A DNA stretch of 64,000 nucleotides from Saccharothrix algeriensis (lineage in GTDB: Bacteria > Actinomycetota > Actinomycetes > Mycobacteriales > Pseudonocardiaceae). Both the position numbers and the translations under genes were made by a program. The first letter of the stretch is position 1. The number at the start of each line of letters is the position of its first letter. The notes below the pieces were generated by a model. It was not told the origin of the DNA, made no database searches, and was given only the letters and a program-made list of their open reading frames with translations. Shown one piece after another: positions 56,241 to 64,000 of this stretch. The stretch covers positions 2,824,001-2,888,000 of the forward strand of contig NZ_JAFBCL010000001.1 in assembly GCF_016907655.1 (NCBI RefSeq), read 5' to 3'.

Positions 56241-57250
56241 CTGCGTCCTCCTTCGCGGAGCAGGGTGAGCACGCGGTGTGCCGTCACCGGTGCCAGTAGC
56301 AGGCCGTTGCGGTGGTGGCCGGTCGCCGCGAGCACGCCGGGTTCCAGCCACTCGACGACCGGCGCGTTGTCGGGGCTGCCCGCCCGGAACCCGGCGGCGC
56401 ACTCCGCCAGCGCGTACTCGGCGACGGCCGGCCAGACCGCCTCCGCGTCGTGCAGCAGGTCCCGCACGCCGCCGACGGTGACGCCCGGGTCGAAGCCCGC
56501 CTCGTACTGGGTCGCGCCGAGCACCAGGCCGTCGGCGCGGGGCACCAGGTAGACCGGCCGGCCGCGGACGTGGCCGCGCAGGGTGTGGCGGGGCGGCGGC
56601 AGGGCGCCGGGGCGGGTGGCCAGGCGCAGGATCTCGCCCTTGACCGGCCGGATCACCTCGCGCAGCTTCGGGTGCAGGTCGCGGCTCCACGCGCCGGCGG
56701 CGATCACCGTGACGTCCCGGTCCACTGCGGACCGGTCGGTGAACCGCACGCCGTGCTCGGCGCACGCCGCGCGCAGGGCCGCCAGCAGCGCCCGGTTGTC
56801 CACGGAGAGGTCGCCGGGCACCGACAGTCCACTCCGGACCGACGGGCTCAGCCCCGGTTCCAGGGCGCGCAGCTCCCGCCTGGTCAGCCGGGCCGCCGAG
56901 CGGCCCATCCGGACCAGGTAGGCGGCGAGCTGGTCGAGGACCTCCGCGTCGGCCGCGTCGGTCGCCACGGCCAGGGTGCCCACCGGGCTCAGCGGCACGC
57001 CCAGGTCGGCCGCGAACCGCGGCCACCGCCGCAGGGACTCCACGCCCAGCTCCAGGACGTCCTCGTCGCCCGGCCACGCCTCGGTGACCGGCGCGAGCAT
57101 CCCGCCCGCGACCCAGGAGCCGCCGTGCGGCGAGGGTCGGTCGACCACCGCGACGGGGTGGCCCGCCCGCGCGGCGAACCACGCGACGGACAGGCCGATG
57201 ACACCGCCGCCCAGGACGGCCACCCGACTCGCACTTGCCAAGGCACTCAC
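56237..57250 (-). CDS. thiO: Glycine oxidase ThiO
   Basis: ThiO oxidises glycine to the imine used by ThiG. The 337-residue FAD enzyme has the dinucleotide motif VAVLGGGVIGLSVAWFAARAG, WVAGGMLAP and, near the C-terminus, LAATGHHRNGLLLAPVTA. The GTG at 57250 directly follows the riboswitch; a TTG nine nt further in (57241) has better spacing from GGGAG, so the first three residues are uncertain. Confidence 0.94.
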
Positions 57251-57337
57251 GCTCCCTGCGCCGGCATGACCCGGATCAGGTTCGACGGTCGGAGCGAACC
57301 ACGCTCCCTCTCAGCCCGGTGTCCTCCGGGCTCCCGT
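57251..57337 (-). ncRNA. TPP riboswitch (THI box) of thiO-thiS-thiG
   Basis: On the minus strand the elements read GGAGCCCGGAGGACACCGG, GCTGAGAGGGAGCG, CGACCGTCGAACCTGATCC and GGGTCATGCCGGCGCAGGGAGC. CTGAGAGG and GAACCTGATC are the THI-box hallmarks. The 3' end includes the GGGAG next to the thiO start. Confidence 0.95.
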
Positions 57338-57390
57338 GCGGACCGCCTCCACCGTAGCGCACGCCTCCGCCCGGCGGTTACGGTGCGGCC

Positions 57391-58050
57391 GTGCCAGGAC
57401 TCGACGGACACCGGATCAGGCGGCGGCTCGCCGACGCGCGGCTCTACCTCTGCACGCCCACCCGCCCCGACCTCGCGGAGTTCGCCGACGCCGCGCTCGC
57501 CGGCGGGGTGGACGTCGTGCAGTTGCGGGACAAGGGGTTGGAGGCGAAGCAGGAGATCGCCGCGCTGGAGGTGCTGGCCGAAGCCTGCGCCCGGCACGGC
57601 GCGCTGCTGGCCGTGAACGACCGGGCCGACGTGGCGCTGGCCGTGGACGCCGACGTGCTGCACCTCGGGCAGGACGACCTGCCGGTGGCGCTCGCGCGCC
57701 GGGTCGTCGGCGAGGAGGTCGCCGTGGGGCGGTCGACGCACGACGTGGCGCAGGCGCGGGCGGCGGCCGGCGAACCGGGGGTGGACTACTTCTGCACGGG
57801 CCCGTGCTGGCCGACGCCGACCAAGCCGGGCCGCCCCGCGCCGGGGCTGGACCTGGTGCGCGCCACCGCCGGGACGACCGGGCGGCCGTGGTTCGCGATC
57901 GGGGGCATCGACCGGGCGCGGCTGCCGGAGGTCCTGGCCGCCGGCGCGGAGCGGGTGGTGGTCGTGCGGGCGATCACCGAGGCGGAGGACCCGCGGGCCG
58001 CCGCTTCGTGGTTGAAAATTCAACTAGAGGGCGTACAGTCGTCGGCGTGA
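57391..58050 (+). CDS. thiE: Thiamine phosphate synthase
   Basis: ThiE joins HMP-PP and thiazole phosphate to thiamine phosphate. The 219-residue TIM barrel has [78 protein letters not shown] and [12 protein letters not shown]. The GTG start has TACGGT 6 nt upstream and no ribosome site (possibly leaderless), and unlike the other thi units it shows no riboswitch. It is divergent from thiO, with 140 bp between. Confidence 0.95.
   Translation: MPGLDGHRIRRRLADARLYLCTPTRPDLAEFADAALAGGVDVVQLRDKGLEAKQEIAALEVLAEACARHGALLAVNDRADVALAVDADVLHLGQDDLPVALARRVVGEEVAVGRSTHDVAQARAAAGEPGVDYFCTGPCWPTPTKPGRPAPGLDLVRATAGTTGRPWFAIGGIDRARLPEVLAAGAERVVVVRAITEAEDPRAAASWLKIQLEGVQSSA
58012..58039 (+). promoter_or_regulatory. 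Promoter TTGAAA - 16 - TACAGT for the dioxygenase gene, inside thiE
   Basis: TTGAAA at 58012-58017 and TACAGT at 58034-58039 lie in the last codons of thiE; the GTG of the next gene follows after exactly 7 nt. A near-consensus promoter for a leaderless transcript. Confidence 0.6.
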
Positions 58051-58805
58051 TGCCTGTGCTGTACCTGGGCCACGGGGCGCCCCCGCTGGCCGACGACGAG
58101 CGGTGGACCGCCGAGCTGCGGTCGTGGTCCGCGTCGCTCCCGCGCCCGGAGTCGATCCTCATCGTGTCCGCGCACTGGGAGGAGGGCCCGCTCACGCTGG
58201 GCGCGACGACGACCGCGCCGCTGACCTACGACTTCCGGGGCTTCCCCCGGCGGTACTACGAGGTCACCTACGAGGCGCCCGGCGCGCCGGAGCTGGCCCG
58301 GGCGGTCGAGGGCCTGGTCGGCGAGCCGGTGGCGCACGACCCCGGCCGCGGCCTGGACCACGGCGCCTACGTGCCGCTGAAGGAGATGTTCCCCGAGGCG
58401 GACGTCCCGGTGCTCCAGGTGTCCATGCCGACCCTCGACCCGCGCCGGCTGTTCGACGTGGGCCGCGGGCTCGCCCCGCTGCGCGACCAGGGCGTGCTGA
58501 TCATCGGCAGCGGCTTCATGACGCACAACCTGAGCTGCGTGGACATGCGCACCGGGCCGGACTACCAGCCGCCGCGGTGGTCGGCCGAGTTCGACGACTG
58601 GGCCGGGCGCGCGCTGGCGGGCAAGGACGTGGACGAGCTGCTGGACTTCCGGCGCAAGGCGCCCGCCGCCGAGGTGGCGCACCCGCGCACCGAGCACTTC
58701 GCGCCGCTGTTCGTGTCGCTGGGCGCGAGCGCCGACCAGGACGCCAGGACCACCGTCGACGGCTTCTGGTACGGGTTGTCGAAGCGCTCCGTGCAGTTCA
58801 GCTGA
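58047..58805 (+). CDS. Class III extradiol (DODA-type) dioxygenase
   Basis: The product (252 aa) belongs to the LigB superfamily, DOPA-dioxygenase type: [13 protein letters not shown] (metal His), [10 protein letters not shown] (second His), [14 protein letters not shown] (His) and [11 protein letters not shown]. These enzymes open catechol rings using a single metal ion; E. coli YgiD is a relative. The start overlaps the thiE stop (GTGA). Its substrate is unknown and no aromatic pathway genes are nearby. Confidence 0.88.
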   Translation: MMPVLYLGHGAPPLADDERWTAELRSWSASLPRPESILIVSAHWEEGPLTLGATTTAPLTYDFRGFPRRYYEVTYEAPGAPELARAVEGLVGEPVAHDPGRGLDHGAYVPLKEMFPEADVPVLQVSMPTLDPRRLFDVGRGLAPLRDQGVLIIGSGFMTHNLSCVDMRTGPDYQPPRWSAEFDDWAGRALAGKDVDELLDFRRKAPAAEVAHPRTEHFAPLFVSLGASADQDARTTVDGFWYGLSKRSVQFS

Positions 58806-58836
58806 AGCCGGGCCGGCCCGCTCGGGCCGGGAACGG

Positions 58837-58882
58837 GAACACCCCCCGGGCCAGGGGGACGGGTGCGGCCCGAGGGGTGTTC
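58837..58882. terminator. Bidirectional hairpin between convergent genes
   Basis: A 16-bp stem with one mismatch (58837-58852 with 58867-58882) in the 129-bp gap between the dioxygenase and protease genes. A smaller GC hairpin lies just before it. Confidence 0.6.
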
Positions 58883-58934
58883 ACCAACCAGAGCGCGGTC
58901 CGCAGGGGAGGTCGACCGCGCGCCGCACAGCGGC

Positions 58935-60101
58935 TCAGCCCGTGGTCAACCGCAGGCCGTAGACGCTCAGGATCTCGTTGACCGGCTGGAAGTAGGTCGT
59001 GCCGCCGGACGAGCAGTTGCCCGACCCGCCCGAGGTCACGCCCTGGGCCTGGCCGAAGCCCGTGCCCGCGACCCACGAGCCGCCCGAGTCACCGGGCTCC
59101 GCGCACGCGGTGGTGCGGGTCAGGCCGCCCACCGAGCCCTGCGGGTAGTTGACCGTCTGGTTCTTGCCCTGGATGGTGCCGCAGCGCCACTGGGTCGTGG
59201 AGCCGGAGCGGCAGACCGACGCGCCGACCGCCGCCTCGCTGCTGCCCTTCACGACGACGTTGCTGCCGTTGTAGCGGTTGACCCACGGCCGCGAGGTCCA
59301 GTTCGAGTTCGTCGCGACCCACCCGTAGTCGTTGCCGGGGAACGACGAGCCGCGGAACGTGCCCTGGGACACGCGGTTGTAGCCCGTGGTGGTGGCGCCG
59401 GTGCGACCGCAGTGGCCGGCCGTCACGAAGCCGCCGGTGACCGCGAAGCCGACCGAGCAGCGGCTGCCGCTGCCGATGTAGTAGGCGTCGCCGCCGCGCG
59501 TGTCGTACAGCGGGGTCGGCGCGTGGTCGACCTCGACCGCGCGGACGGCCGGGCTGATCGACTTCGCCGCGGCGACGAACCGGTCGGCCGCCGCGTCGCG
59601 GGTGTGCCGGTTGACCTCCACCACGACGGTGTTGCTCGCGTCGTCCACCCGCCAGCCGGTCACCGACAGCGGCGCGGAGAGGGTGTCCAGCGCGGTCTTG
59701 GCCCCGGTCAGCTGGCGCTGCGAGTAGGTGACGACCTTGGCGTCCGCGCCCACGGCGCGCACGGCGTCGGCCTTGGCACCGTCCGTGACGGCGACCGTCA
59801 TCCGGCCCGTCGACCCGTCGATCCACGCGCCGGCGAACGTGTCTCCGAGCACATTTCGCGCCTGCGCCTCGACTTCACCCGACCTGGCGTCATTCGCCAG
59901 TCGGACGCGCGCTTGCTCGGCGTTCAGGCCCAAATCGCGTTCCACCGCGTGGAGCAACCCGGCGGGGTAGCTCTCCGTGTCCGACGACGTTGCCCCGTAG
60001 GGGGCCGCGGGGTCCGCGATCGCCGGTACGCTGAGAGCCGTAGCCGCGCCGGTGGCGAGCAAGGCAGCCGCGGCAAGGCGAGCCGCACTCGTGCGGTTCA
60101 T
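58935..60101 (-). CDS. Secreted S1 serine protease (streptogrisin/alpha-lytic type) with prodomain
   Basis: This 388-residue secreted protease has signal peptide MNRTSAARLAAAALLATGAATALSVPAIA. A pro-region of about 160 residues follows (including the alpha-lytic protease prodomain pattern VTGWRVDDASNTVVVEV), then the mature domain from about DAYYIGSGSRCSVGF. The catalytic triad is TAGHCG, GNDYGWV and EPGDSGGSWV. Cysteine pairs fit streptogrisins. The ATG has GGGAGA upstream. A 9-bp inverted repeat (60135-60143 with 60159-60167) sits in the leader. Confidence 0.94.
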   Translation of the reverse strand: MNRTSAARLAAAALLATGAATALSVPAIADPAAPYGATSSDTESYPAGLLHAVERDLGLNAEQARVRLANDARSGEVEAQARNVLGDTFAGAWIDGSTGRMTVAVTDGAKADAVRAVGADAKVVTYSQRQLTGAKTALDTLSAPLSVTGWRVDDASNTVVVEVNRHTRDAAADRFVAAAKSISPAVRAVEVDHAPTPLYDTRGGDAYYIGSGSRCSVGFAVTGGFVTAGHCGRTGATTTGYNRVSQGTFRGSSFPGNDYGWVATNSNWTSRPWVNRYNGSNVVVKGSSEAAVGASVCRSGSTTQWRCGTIQGKNQTVNYPQGSVGGLTRTTACAEPGDSGGSWVAGTGFGQAQGVTSGGSGNCSSGGTTYFQPVNEILSVYGLRLTTG

Positions 60102-60876
60102 GTGGACGTCTCCCTCATCTTCGGGTGCAGGGAACCCGAGAGCCTGGTTGCAGGGACCGCTCTCGGGGGCTCTAGGGGGACGGGTGGTGGGGCGGCGGCA
60201 GGGGTCGCCCCACCCCTTTTCGCTCCGCCCCCGGATCTCTTCTCTCCGCCCTCGTGTCCGTCTCGGCACGGGCGAGTGGCGCGTGCAGCTCCCGCACCGG
60301 CGCCTCCTTCCCCGGTCCTACTGACCGGTACTCACCCGTTCGAGCGACGTTATGACCCTGTTATCTATGACGACCCGGGCCATCCGTGGGCGAAGTGTGT
60401 CACAGCTCACGACCTTTTGACTGCGCTGTGTAGCGTTTGACAGTTAACTCTCACTCAAGGTAGTGAGACGATCACCGATTTGGGCTGATTTGCCAGAAGT
60501 AAGGTTTTGCCCCCTCCCTGGACTCGAAGTGTGAACGCTGTTACTCCGAACGAGTGATACCGAAGAACTTTGCGTAACACTCCCGGTGATTGCCGACCGC
60601 GACCGCGCGACGGTCGGAGCAACCGCAGAAGCCGTGGTCAGCGTGGTGTCGATCGTGGTTGGCGTGGTGTTTTCCCCGGGACGTGGGCCGGGGGGCGGCA
60701 CCGCGCCGGCGCTTCGACCGTTGGAGAGGCCCGCCGGGGGCCGGACAGGCGTTCCCCGGCCGTTAATGTGACGTTTCCCACAGCGGCAGACGGGCGTCGA
60801 CGGGCCTTCGGGAGCGCGCGCCCGCGGTGGCGGAGCGGCCGGCGCGGGCGGCCCGACCGCGGACAGGATCGTCGGC
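60102..60876. other. Long intergenic region between the protease and dehydratase genes
   Basis: 775 bp with no supported gene. It holds the protease leader hairpin at 60135-60167. A CTCACT - 6 nt - AGTGAG inverted repeat lies at 60450-60467 next to TTGACA at 60437-60442. An AT-richer zone (60350-60600) may contain the promoters. The dehydratase -10-like CAGGAT is at 60864-60869. Confidence 0.5.
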
Positions 60877-61806
60877 ATGGGACTCGTGACGATCTCCGAC
60901 ATCCGCACCGCCGCCGCGCTGATCGAGCCGGTGGTCGTGCGCACCCCGCTGCTGCGCTTCGACGACCGGCTGGCGGTCAAGCCGGAGAACCTGCAGCCGG
61001 TGGGCGCGTTCAAGCTCCGCGGCGCCTACCACGCGCTGGCCCGGTTGTCGGACGAGGCGCGGGCGCGCGGGGTGGTGGCGTACTCGAGCGGGAACCACGC
61101 CCAGGCGGTCGCCTTCGCGGCGCGGGCGTTCGGGGTGCCGGCGGTGATCGTCGTGCCGGACAACGCGCCGGCGGTGAAGGTCGAGGCGACCCGGGCCTGG
61201 GGCGCCACCGTGGAGCAGGTGCCGATGGCGCGGCGGGAGTCGCGGGCCCACGAGCTGGTCGCCGAGCGCGGGGCGACGCTCATCCCGCCGTTCGACCACC
61301 CCCACGTGATCGCCGGGCAGGGCACGGTGGGGCTGGAGGTCGTCGCCGACCAGCCCGAGGTGGAGGTCGTGCTGGTGCCGGTGAGCGGCGGCGGGCTGAT
61401 CTCCGGGGTGGCGGCGGCGGTGAAGGCGCTGCGGCCCTCGGCGCGCGTCGTCGGGGTGGAGCCGGAGCTGGCGGCGGACGCGGCGGCCTCGCTGCGGGCG
61501 GGCGAGCTGGTGCGCTGGCCCGCCGCCGACCGGGAGCGGACCCTGGCCGACGGGCTGCGGGCGGAGCCCTCGGAGCTGACCTTCGCGCACATGCGCGCCC
61601 TCGTGGACGACGTCGTGGCGGTGTCGGAGGACATGATCGTCGAGGCGGTCCGCCGGTTGGCGCACCGGACCCGGCTGGTCGTGGAGCCGAGCGGGGCGGT
61701 CGCGGTGGCGGCGTACCTGGCGGGCGCGGGCGAGTGGCCCGAGCGCACGGTGGCGGTGGTCTCGGGCGGCAACGTCGACCGGGAGGTCTTCGCCCGGATG
61801 ATCTAG
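60877..61806 (+). CDS. Threonine/serine dehydratase-like PLP enzyme
   Basis: The product (309 aa) is a fold type II PLP enzyme: LAVKPENLQPVGAFKLRGAYHAL (the Lys of FKLRG binds PLP), SSGNHAQAVAFAA, the glycine loop PVSGGGLISGVA and VVEPSGAVAVAAY. It lacks the C-terminal ACT domain of biosynthetic IlvA, so it may be a catabolic threonine or serine dehydratase or a serine racemase-like enzyme. CAGGAT lies exactly 7 nt before the ATG. Confidence 0.9.
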   Translation: MGLVTISDIRTAAALIEPVVVRTPLLRFDDRLAVKPENLQPVGAFKLRGAYHALARLSDEARARGVVAYSSGNHAQAVAFAARAFGVPAVIVVPDNAPAVKVEATRAWGATVEQVPMARRESRAHELVAERGATLIPPFDHPHVIAGQGTVGLEVVADQPEVEVVLVPVSGGGLISGVAAAVKALRPSARVVGVEPELAADAAASLRAGELVRWPAADRERTLADGLRAEPSELTFAHMRALVDDVVAVSEDMIVEAVRRLAHRTRLVVEPSGAVAVAAYLAGAGEWPERTVAVVSGGNVDREVFARMI

Positions 61807-62268
61807 CGGGCGGGCCGGGACCGCCCGGCGGCCCGCGCCGGGTTCGGCTCCCCGAAGCGACGGCGTCCCGGCGGCCGGCGGCAGAGGTCCGATGACTGCC
61901 GCGGCCGGACCGCTCCGCGGCGCCGGCCGGGCCGGCCGGCGCGCACCGCCGCGGTGACCGGCGGACCCACCGGCCCGATCGGCGCCGGGAGCGCCCGGGA
62001 CCGGCGGGCCACCGGTGCCGCGACTCCGGGCACCAGGGCTTTGGCCAGCGGGAATGTTGTATCGCCGAACAATCGGAGCGGCCCGGCGCGAGCGTCGGAG
62101 CCGGGCGGGCGCGGCCCGTCCGAGGTCACCGGCGACACCCCCCGCGCCGGCCCGCGCACCCGCGCTGCGGGCCGGCGGCCCGGCGGGGCCGGCCGATCCA
62201 GAGGTCCGACTACTGGCGCCGACCGCCGGTGACCGCCCCCTCGCCCGGGGCGCCGGGCTCGGCGCCGC
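61807..62268. other. Intergenic region with two related near-palindromes
   Basis: 462 bp with no supported gene, between the dehydratase stop and the dasR stop. CAGAGGTCCGANNACTG occurs at 61882-61898 and again at 62199-62215. The first sits in a 7-bp stem (61878-61884 with 61896-61902), the second in a 4-bp stem. The rest is GC-rich filler. Confidence 0.5.
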
Positions 62269-63027
62269 TCAGTCGGAGGGGCGGTTCAGGGTCGCCACGA
62301 ACTTGTACCGGTCGCCGCGGTAGACCGAGCGGACCCATTCGACCGGATTGCCCTCGGTGTCGAACGAGTGGCGGGACAGCAGCAGCATCGGCAGGCCGAT
62401 GTCCGCGCCCAGCAGCTCGGCCTCCTCGGGCGAGGCCAGAGCGGTCTCAATAGTCTCCTCGGCGTGACCCATCTCGACCCCGAACCGCTCGCGCAGCACC
62501 TGGTACAGCGAGGCGCCCGGCGCCAGGTAGCGGCGCAGGCCCCGGAACCTGCCCAGGGCCAGGTGCGTGGTCTCGATGGCCATCGGCTCGCCGTCGGCCA
62601 GCCGCAGGCGGTGCAGGCGGAGCACCTTCGCCCCGGCGCGCACCCCCAGCAACCTGGCCAGTTCCGCTTCGGCGGGCATCTCCGACGCCTCGATCAGGCG
62701 CGACGAGGGCTGCCTGCCCTGCGCCTTCATGTCCTCTGTGTACGACGACAGCTGGAGCCGTTGCGCCACCTTGGGTTCGGCCGCGAACGTGCCCTTGCCC
62801 TGCACGCGCAGCAACCGACCCTCGACGGTCAGCTCCGCGAGCGCCTGCCGCACGGTGGTCCGCGACACGTCGAACTCCGCCGCCAGCGACCTCTCGGTCG
62901 GGATCGGCGACCCCGGTGGCAGCGCGCGCAGCAGATCGAGCAGGTGCCGCTTGAGTCCCCAGTACTTCGGCTCGCGCTGCGCGCGAGACCTGGCGTCGAC
63001 ACCTGTTGCCGGGCTCGTCTCCAGCAT
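62269..63027 (-). CDS. dasR: DasR, GntR/HutC-family regulator of aminosugar metabolism
   Basis: This 252-residue regulator is close to Streptomyces DasR. The winged helix reads [35 protein letters not shown] and [19 protein letters not shown]. The UTRA effector domain has [54 protein letters not shown] and [18 protein letters not shown], which match DasR almost residue for residue as I recall it. DasR represses GlcNAc uptake and chitin genes through dre sites and is released by GlcN-6-P. It is divergent from dasA, as in Streptomyces. The ATG follows GAGGAGGAAGGC. Confidence 0.95.
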   Translation of the reverse strand: MLETSPATGVDARSRAQREPKYWGLKRHLLDLLRALPPGSPIPTERSLAAEFDVSRTTVRQALAELTVEGRLLRVQGKGTFAAEPKVAQRLQLSSYTEDMKAQGRQPSSRLIEASEMPAEAELARLLGVRAGAKVLRLHRLRLADGEPMAIETTHLALGRFRGLRRYLAPGASLYQVLRERFGVEMGHAEETIETALASPEEAELLGADIGLPMLLLSRHSFDTEGNPVEWVRSVYRGDRYKFVATLNRPSD

Positions 63028-63253
63028 TGCCTTCCTCCTCGACCTTGCCAGCGCTCCCAGCACAGGATGCCCTGTCCACGTCGGATCGTGGGCTCGAACC
63101 CCCGACAAGGGCCGGGAAAATGATCCGATGACTTTGCAACGTCTCGGCAACGTCCTTGACATGCCCTGTGGCGAGGCACACTCTAGGCCGCATTGGTCTA
63201 CACCACTTGAACGTTCCGGTCGCTGGGACCGGGCATTGGGAAAGGGCGCACAC
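63028..63253. other. dasR-dasA divergent promoter region
   Basis: 226 bp that must hold both promoters and contains one dre site (63192-63207). A 7-bp inverted repeat (63081-63087 with 63122-63128) surrounds a GGCTCGAACC sequence in the dasR leader side. Confidence 0.6.
63192..63207. promoter_or_regulatory. DasR operator (dre) upstream of dasA
   Basis: ATTGGTCTACACCACT matches the dre consensus (core TGGTCTACACCA complete). It lies about 47 nt upstream of the dasA start, in the expected position for repression and autoregulation. Confidence 0.88.
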
Positions 63254-64000
63254 GTGAAGGGCTGGAGAGGACTGGCCGTAGGTGCCGCCGCACTCGCGGT
63301 GGCCGTGGCCGGATGTGGCACGAGCACCAACGAGGGCAGCGGCAACTCCGGTGAACCGAAGACGCTGACGGTCTGGTTGATGGACGGCTCCGCGCCGACC
63401 ACCCTGACCGACGCGCTGCACAAGGAGTTCCAGGACTCGCACTCCGGCGTCACCGTCAAGTACGAAATCCAGAAGTGGCCCGGCATCCAGGAGAAGCTGA
63501 CCACCGCTCTGAGCAGCAACAACCCGCCGGACGTCATCGAGCTGGGCAACACCCAGACGGCGAAGTTCGCGGCCGAGGAGACCCTGCTCGACCTCAGCGG
63601 TGACGCGGCCGACCTCAACGGCGACCAGTGGCTCGGCGGTCTCAAGGACTCGCTGACCTGGGACGGCAAGCAGTACGGGATGCCCTTCTACGCCGCCAAC
63701 CGCACGGTGGTCTACCGCACCGACCTGTTCCAGGCCGCGGGCATCCAGGACACCCCGAAGTCGCGCGACGAGTGGATCGCCGCGATCGAGAAGCTCAAGA
63801 CCGCCAACGCGGCGGACCCGGAGTTCCAGTCGCTGTACCTGCCGGGCCAGTCCTGGTACAGCCTGCTCTCGTTCATCTGGGACGAGGGCGGCGACGTCGC
63901 CAAGGCGCAGGGCTCCGCGTGGGCGGGCGCGCTGAACACCCCCGAGGCGAAGGCCGGCCTGGACTTCTACAAGAAGCTCGTCGACACCTCCGCCACCAAG
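63254..64000 (+). CDS. dasA: DasA, N,N'-diacetylchitobiose-binding lipoprotein (partial)
   Basis: The first 249 codons are present and run off the window. The lipoprotein signal is [21 protein letters not shown]. The mature start [21 protein letters not shown] and motifs [45 protein letters not shown] match Streptomyces DasA closely, more so than the paralogue at 31.3-32.6 kb. DasA binds chitobiose for the DasBC importer. The permease genes are expected to follow to the right. The GTG has only a weak GGGAAAGGG ribosome site. Confidence 0.93.
   Translation, partial: MKGWRGLAVGAAALAVAVAGCGTSTNEGSGNSGEPKTLTVWLMDGSAPTTLTDALHKEFQDSHSGVTVKYEIQKWPGIQEKLTTALSSNNPPDVIELGNTQTAKFAAEETLLDLSGDAADLNGDQWLGGLKDSLTWDGKQYGMPFYAANRTVVYRTDLFQAAGIQDTPKSRDEWIAAIEKLKTANAADPEFQSLYLPGQSWYSLLSFIWDEGGDVAKAQGSAWAGALNTPEAKAGLDFYKKLVDTSATK

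Noticed and set aside
60437-60467. TTGACA with a CTCACT/AGTGAG palindrome as promoter of a gene at 60570-61895
   Set aside because: No convincing -10 at proper spacing and the frame there is a shadow of the dehydratase gene; kept only as an unassigned feature of the gap.
63081-63128. tRNA-like remnant: GGGTTCGAGCC T-arm-like sequence inside a 7-bp inverted repeat near dasR
   Set aside because: No anticodon arm or D-arm and only 34 nt between the supposed acceptor strands; too short for a tRNA. Possibly a leader hairpin.

Overview
The window is high-GC actinobacterial DNA, most likely from the order Pseudonocardiales (a Saccharothrix, Actinosynnema or Lentzea type genome). The reasons are the extreme third-position GC, the GTG starts, the GTGA/ATGA gene overlaps, a Cvn 'conservon' operon, a DasR regulator with dre operators, and CIRCE-controlled groEL2. 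Gene order partly matches Mycobacterium tuberculosis: moaC / small protein / helicase-associated protein / XPB helicase resembles Rv0864-Rv0861c. groEL2 / moeA2 / psd / pssA / AAA ATPase / LytR_C / DUF3263 / def / thiC / thiD / thiG-S-O / thiE resembles Rv0440 down to Rv0414c. I recall these comparisons from memory; I ran no search.

Layout. 0-4.2 kb: start of moaC, malic enzyme, a small protein and the partner of XPB helicase. 4.4-11 kb: a complete cvnDCBA operon (minus strand), divergent from an orphan NMT1/SsuA-like binding lipoprotein. 11-14.2 kb: four tandem paralogues of a membrane-anchored eight-cysteine protein. 14.4-17.9 kb: XPB helicase, a membrane protein and menC. 17.9-19.1 kb: a lysine-rich GHL15-type protein of foreign-looking composition. 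19.1-27.8 kb: a tightly overlapping form II aerobic CO dehydrogenase-type operon (MoxR, VWA, XdhC, then CoxS-L-M-G) ending in a CapA-like lipoprotein. 28-33.3 kb: a sugar ABC transporter with a GH20 hexosaminidase and cutC, carrying two DasR-type operators. 33.8-34.9 kb: an ECF sigma factor and its partner.

35.2-43.3 kb: two copies of a 0.5-kb repeat, each holding two long nested hairpins. An IS630-family element has inserted into one hairpin arm of copy 1. groEL2, a Ser/Thr kinase, a cold shock protein, an AIM24 protein and moeA lie between the copies. 43.7-51 kb: phosphatidylethanolamine synthesis (psd, pssA), a CDC48-like ATPase, a LytR_C protein, a DUF3263 protein, peptide deformylase and a LysE-type exporter. 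51-58 kb: thiamine synthesis in two units, each under its own TPP riboswitch (thiC-thiD; thiO-thiS-thiG), plus thiE. 58-64 kb: an extradiol dioxygenase, a secreted S1 protease, a threonine dehydratase-like enzyme, then dasR divergent from dasA, which runs off the end.

The parts most worth attention are the paired-hairpin repeat, whose inner stem differs between copies by four fully compensated base-pair changes, and a set of three dre sites 30 kb apart that probably ties both sugar loci and cutC to the dasR in the window. Several genes also share a -10-like hexamer exactly 7 nt before the start codon, pointing to leaderless transcription.
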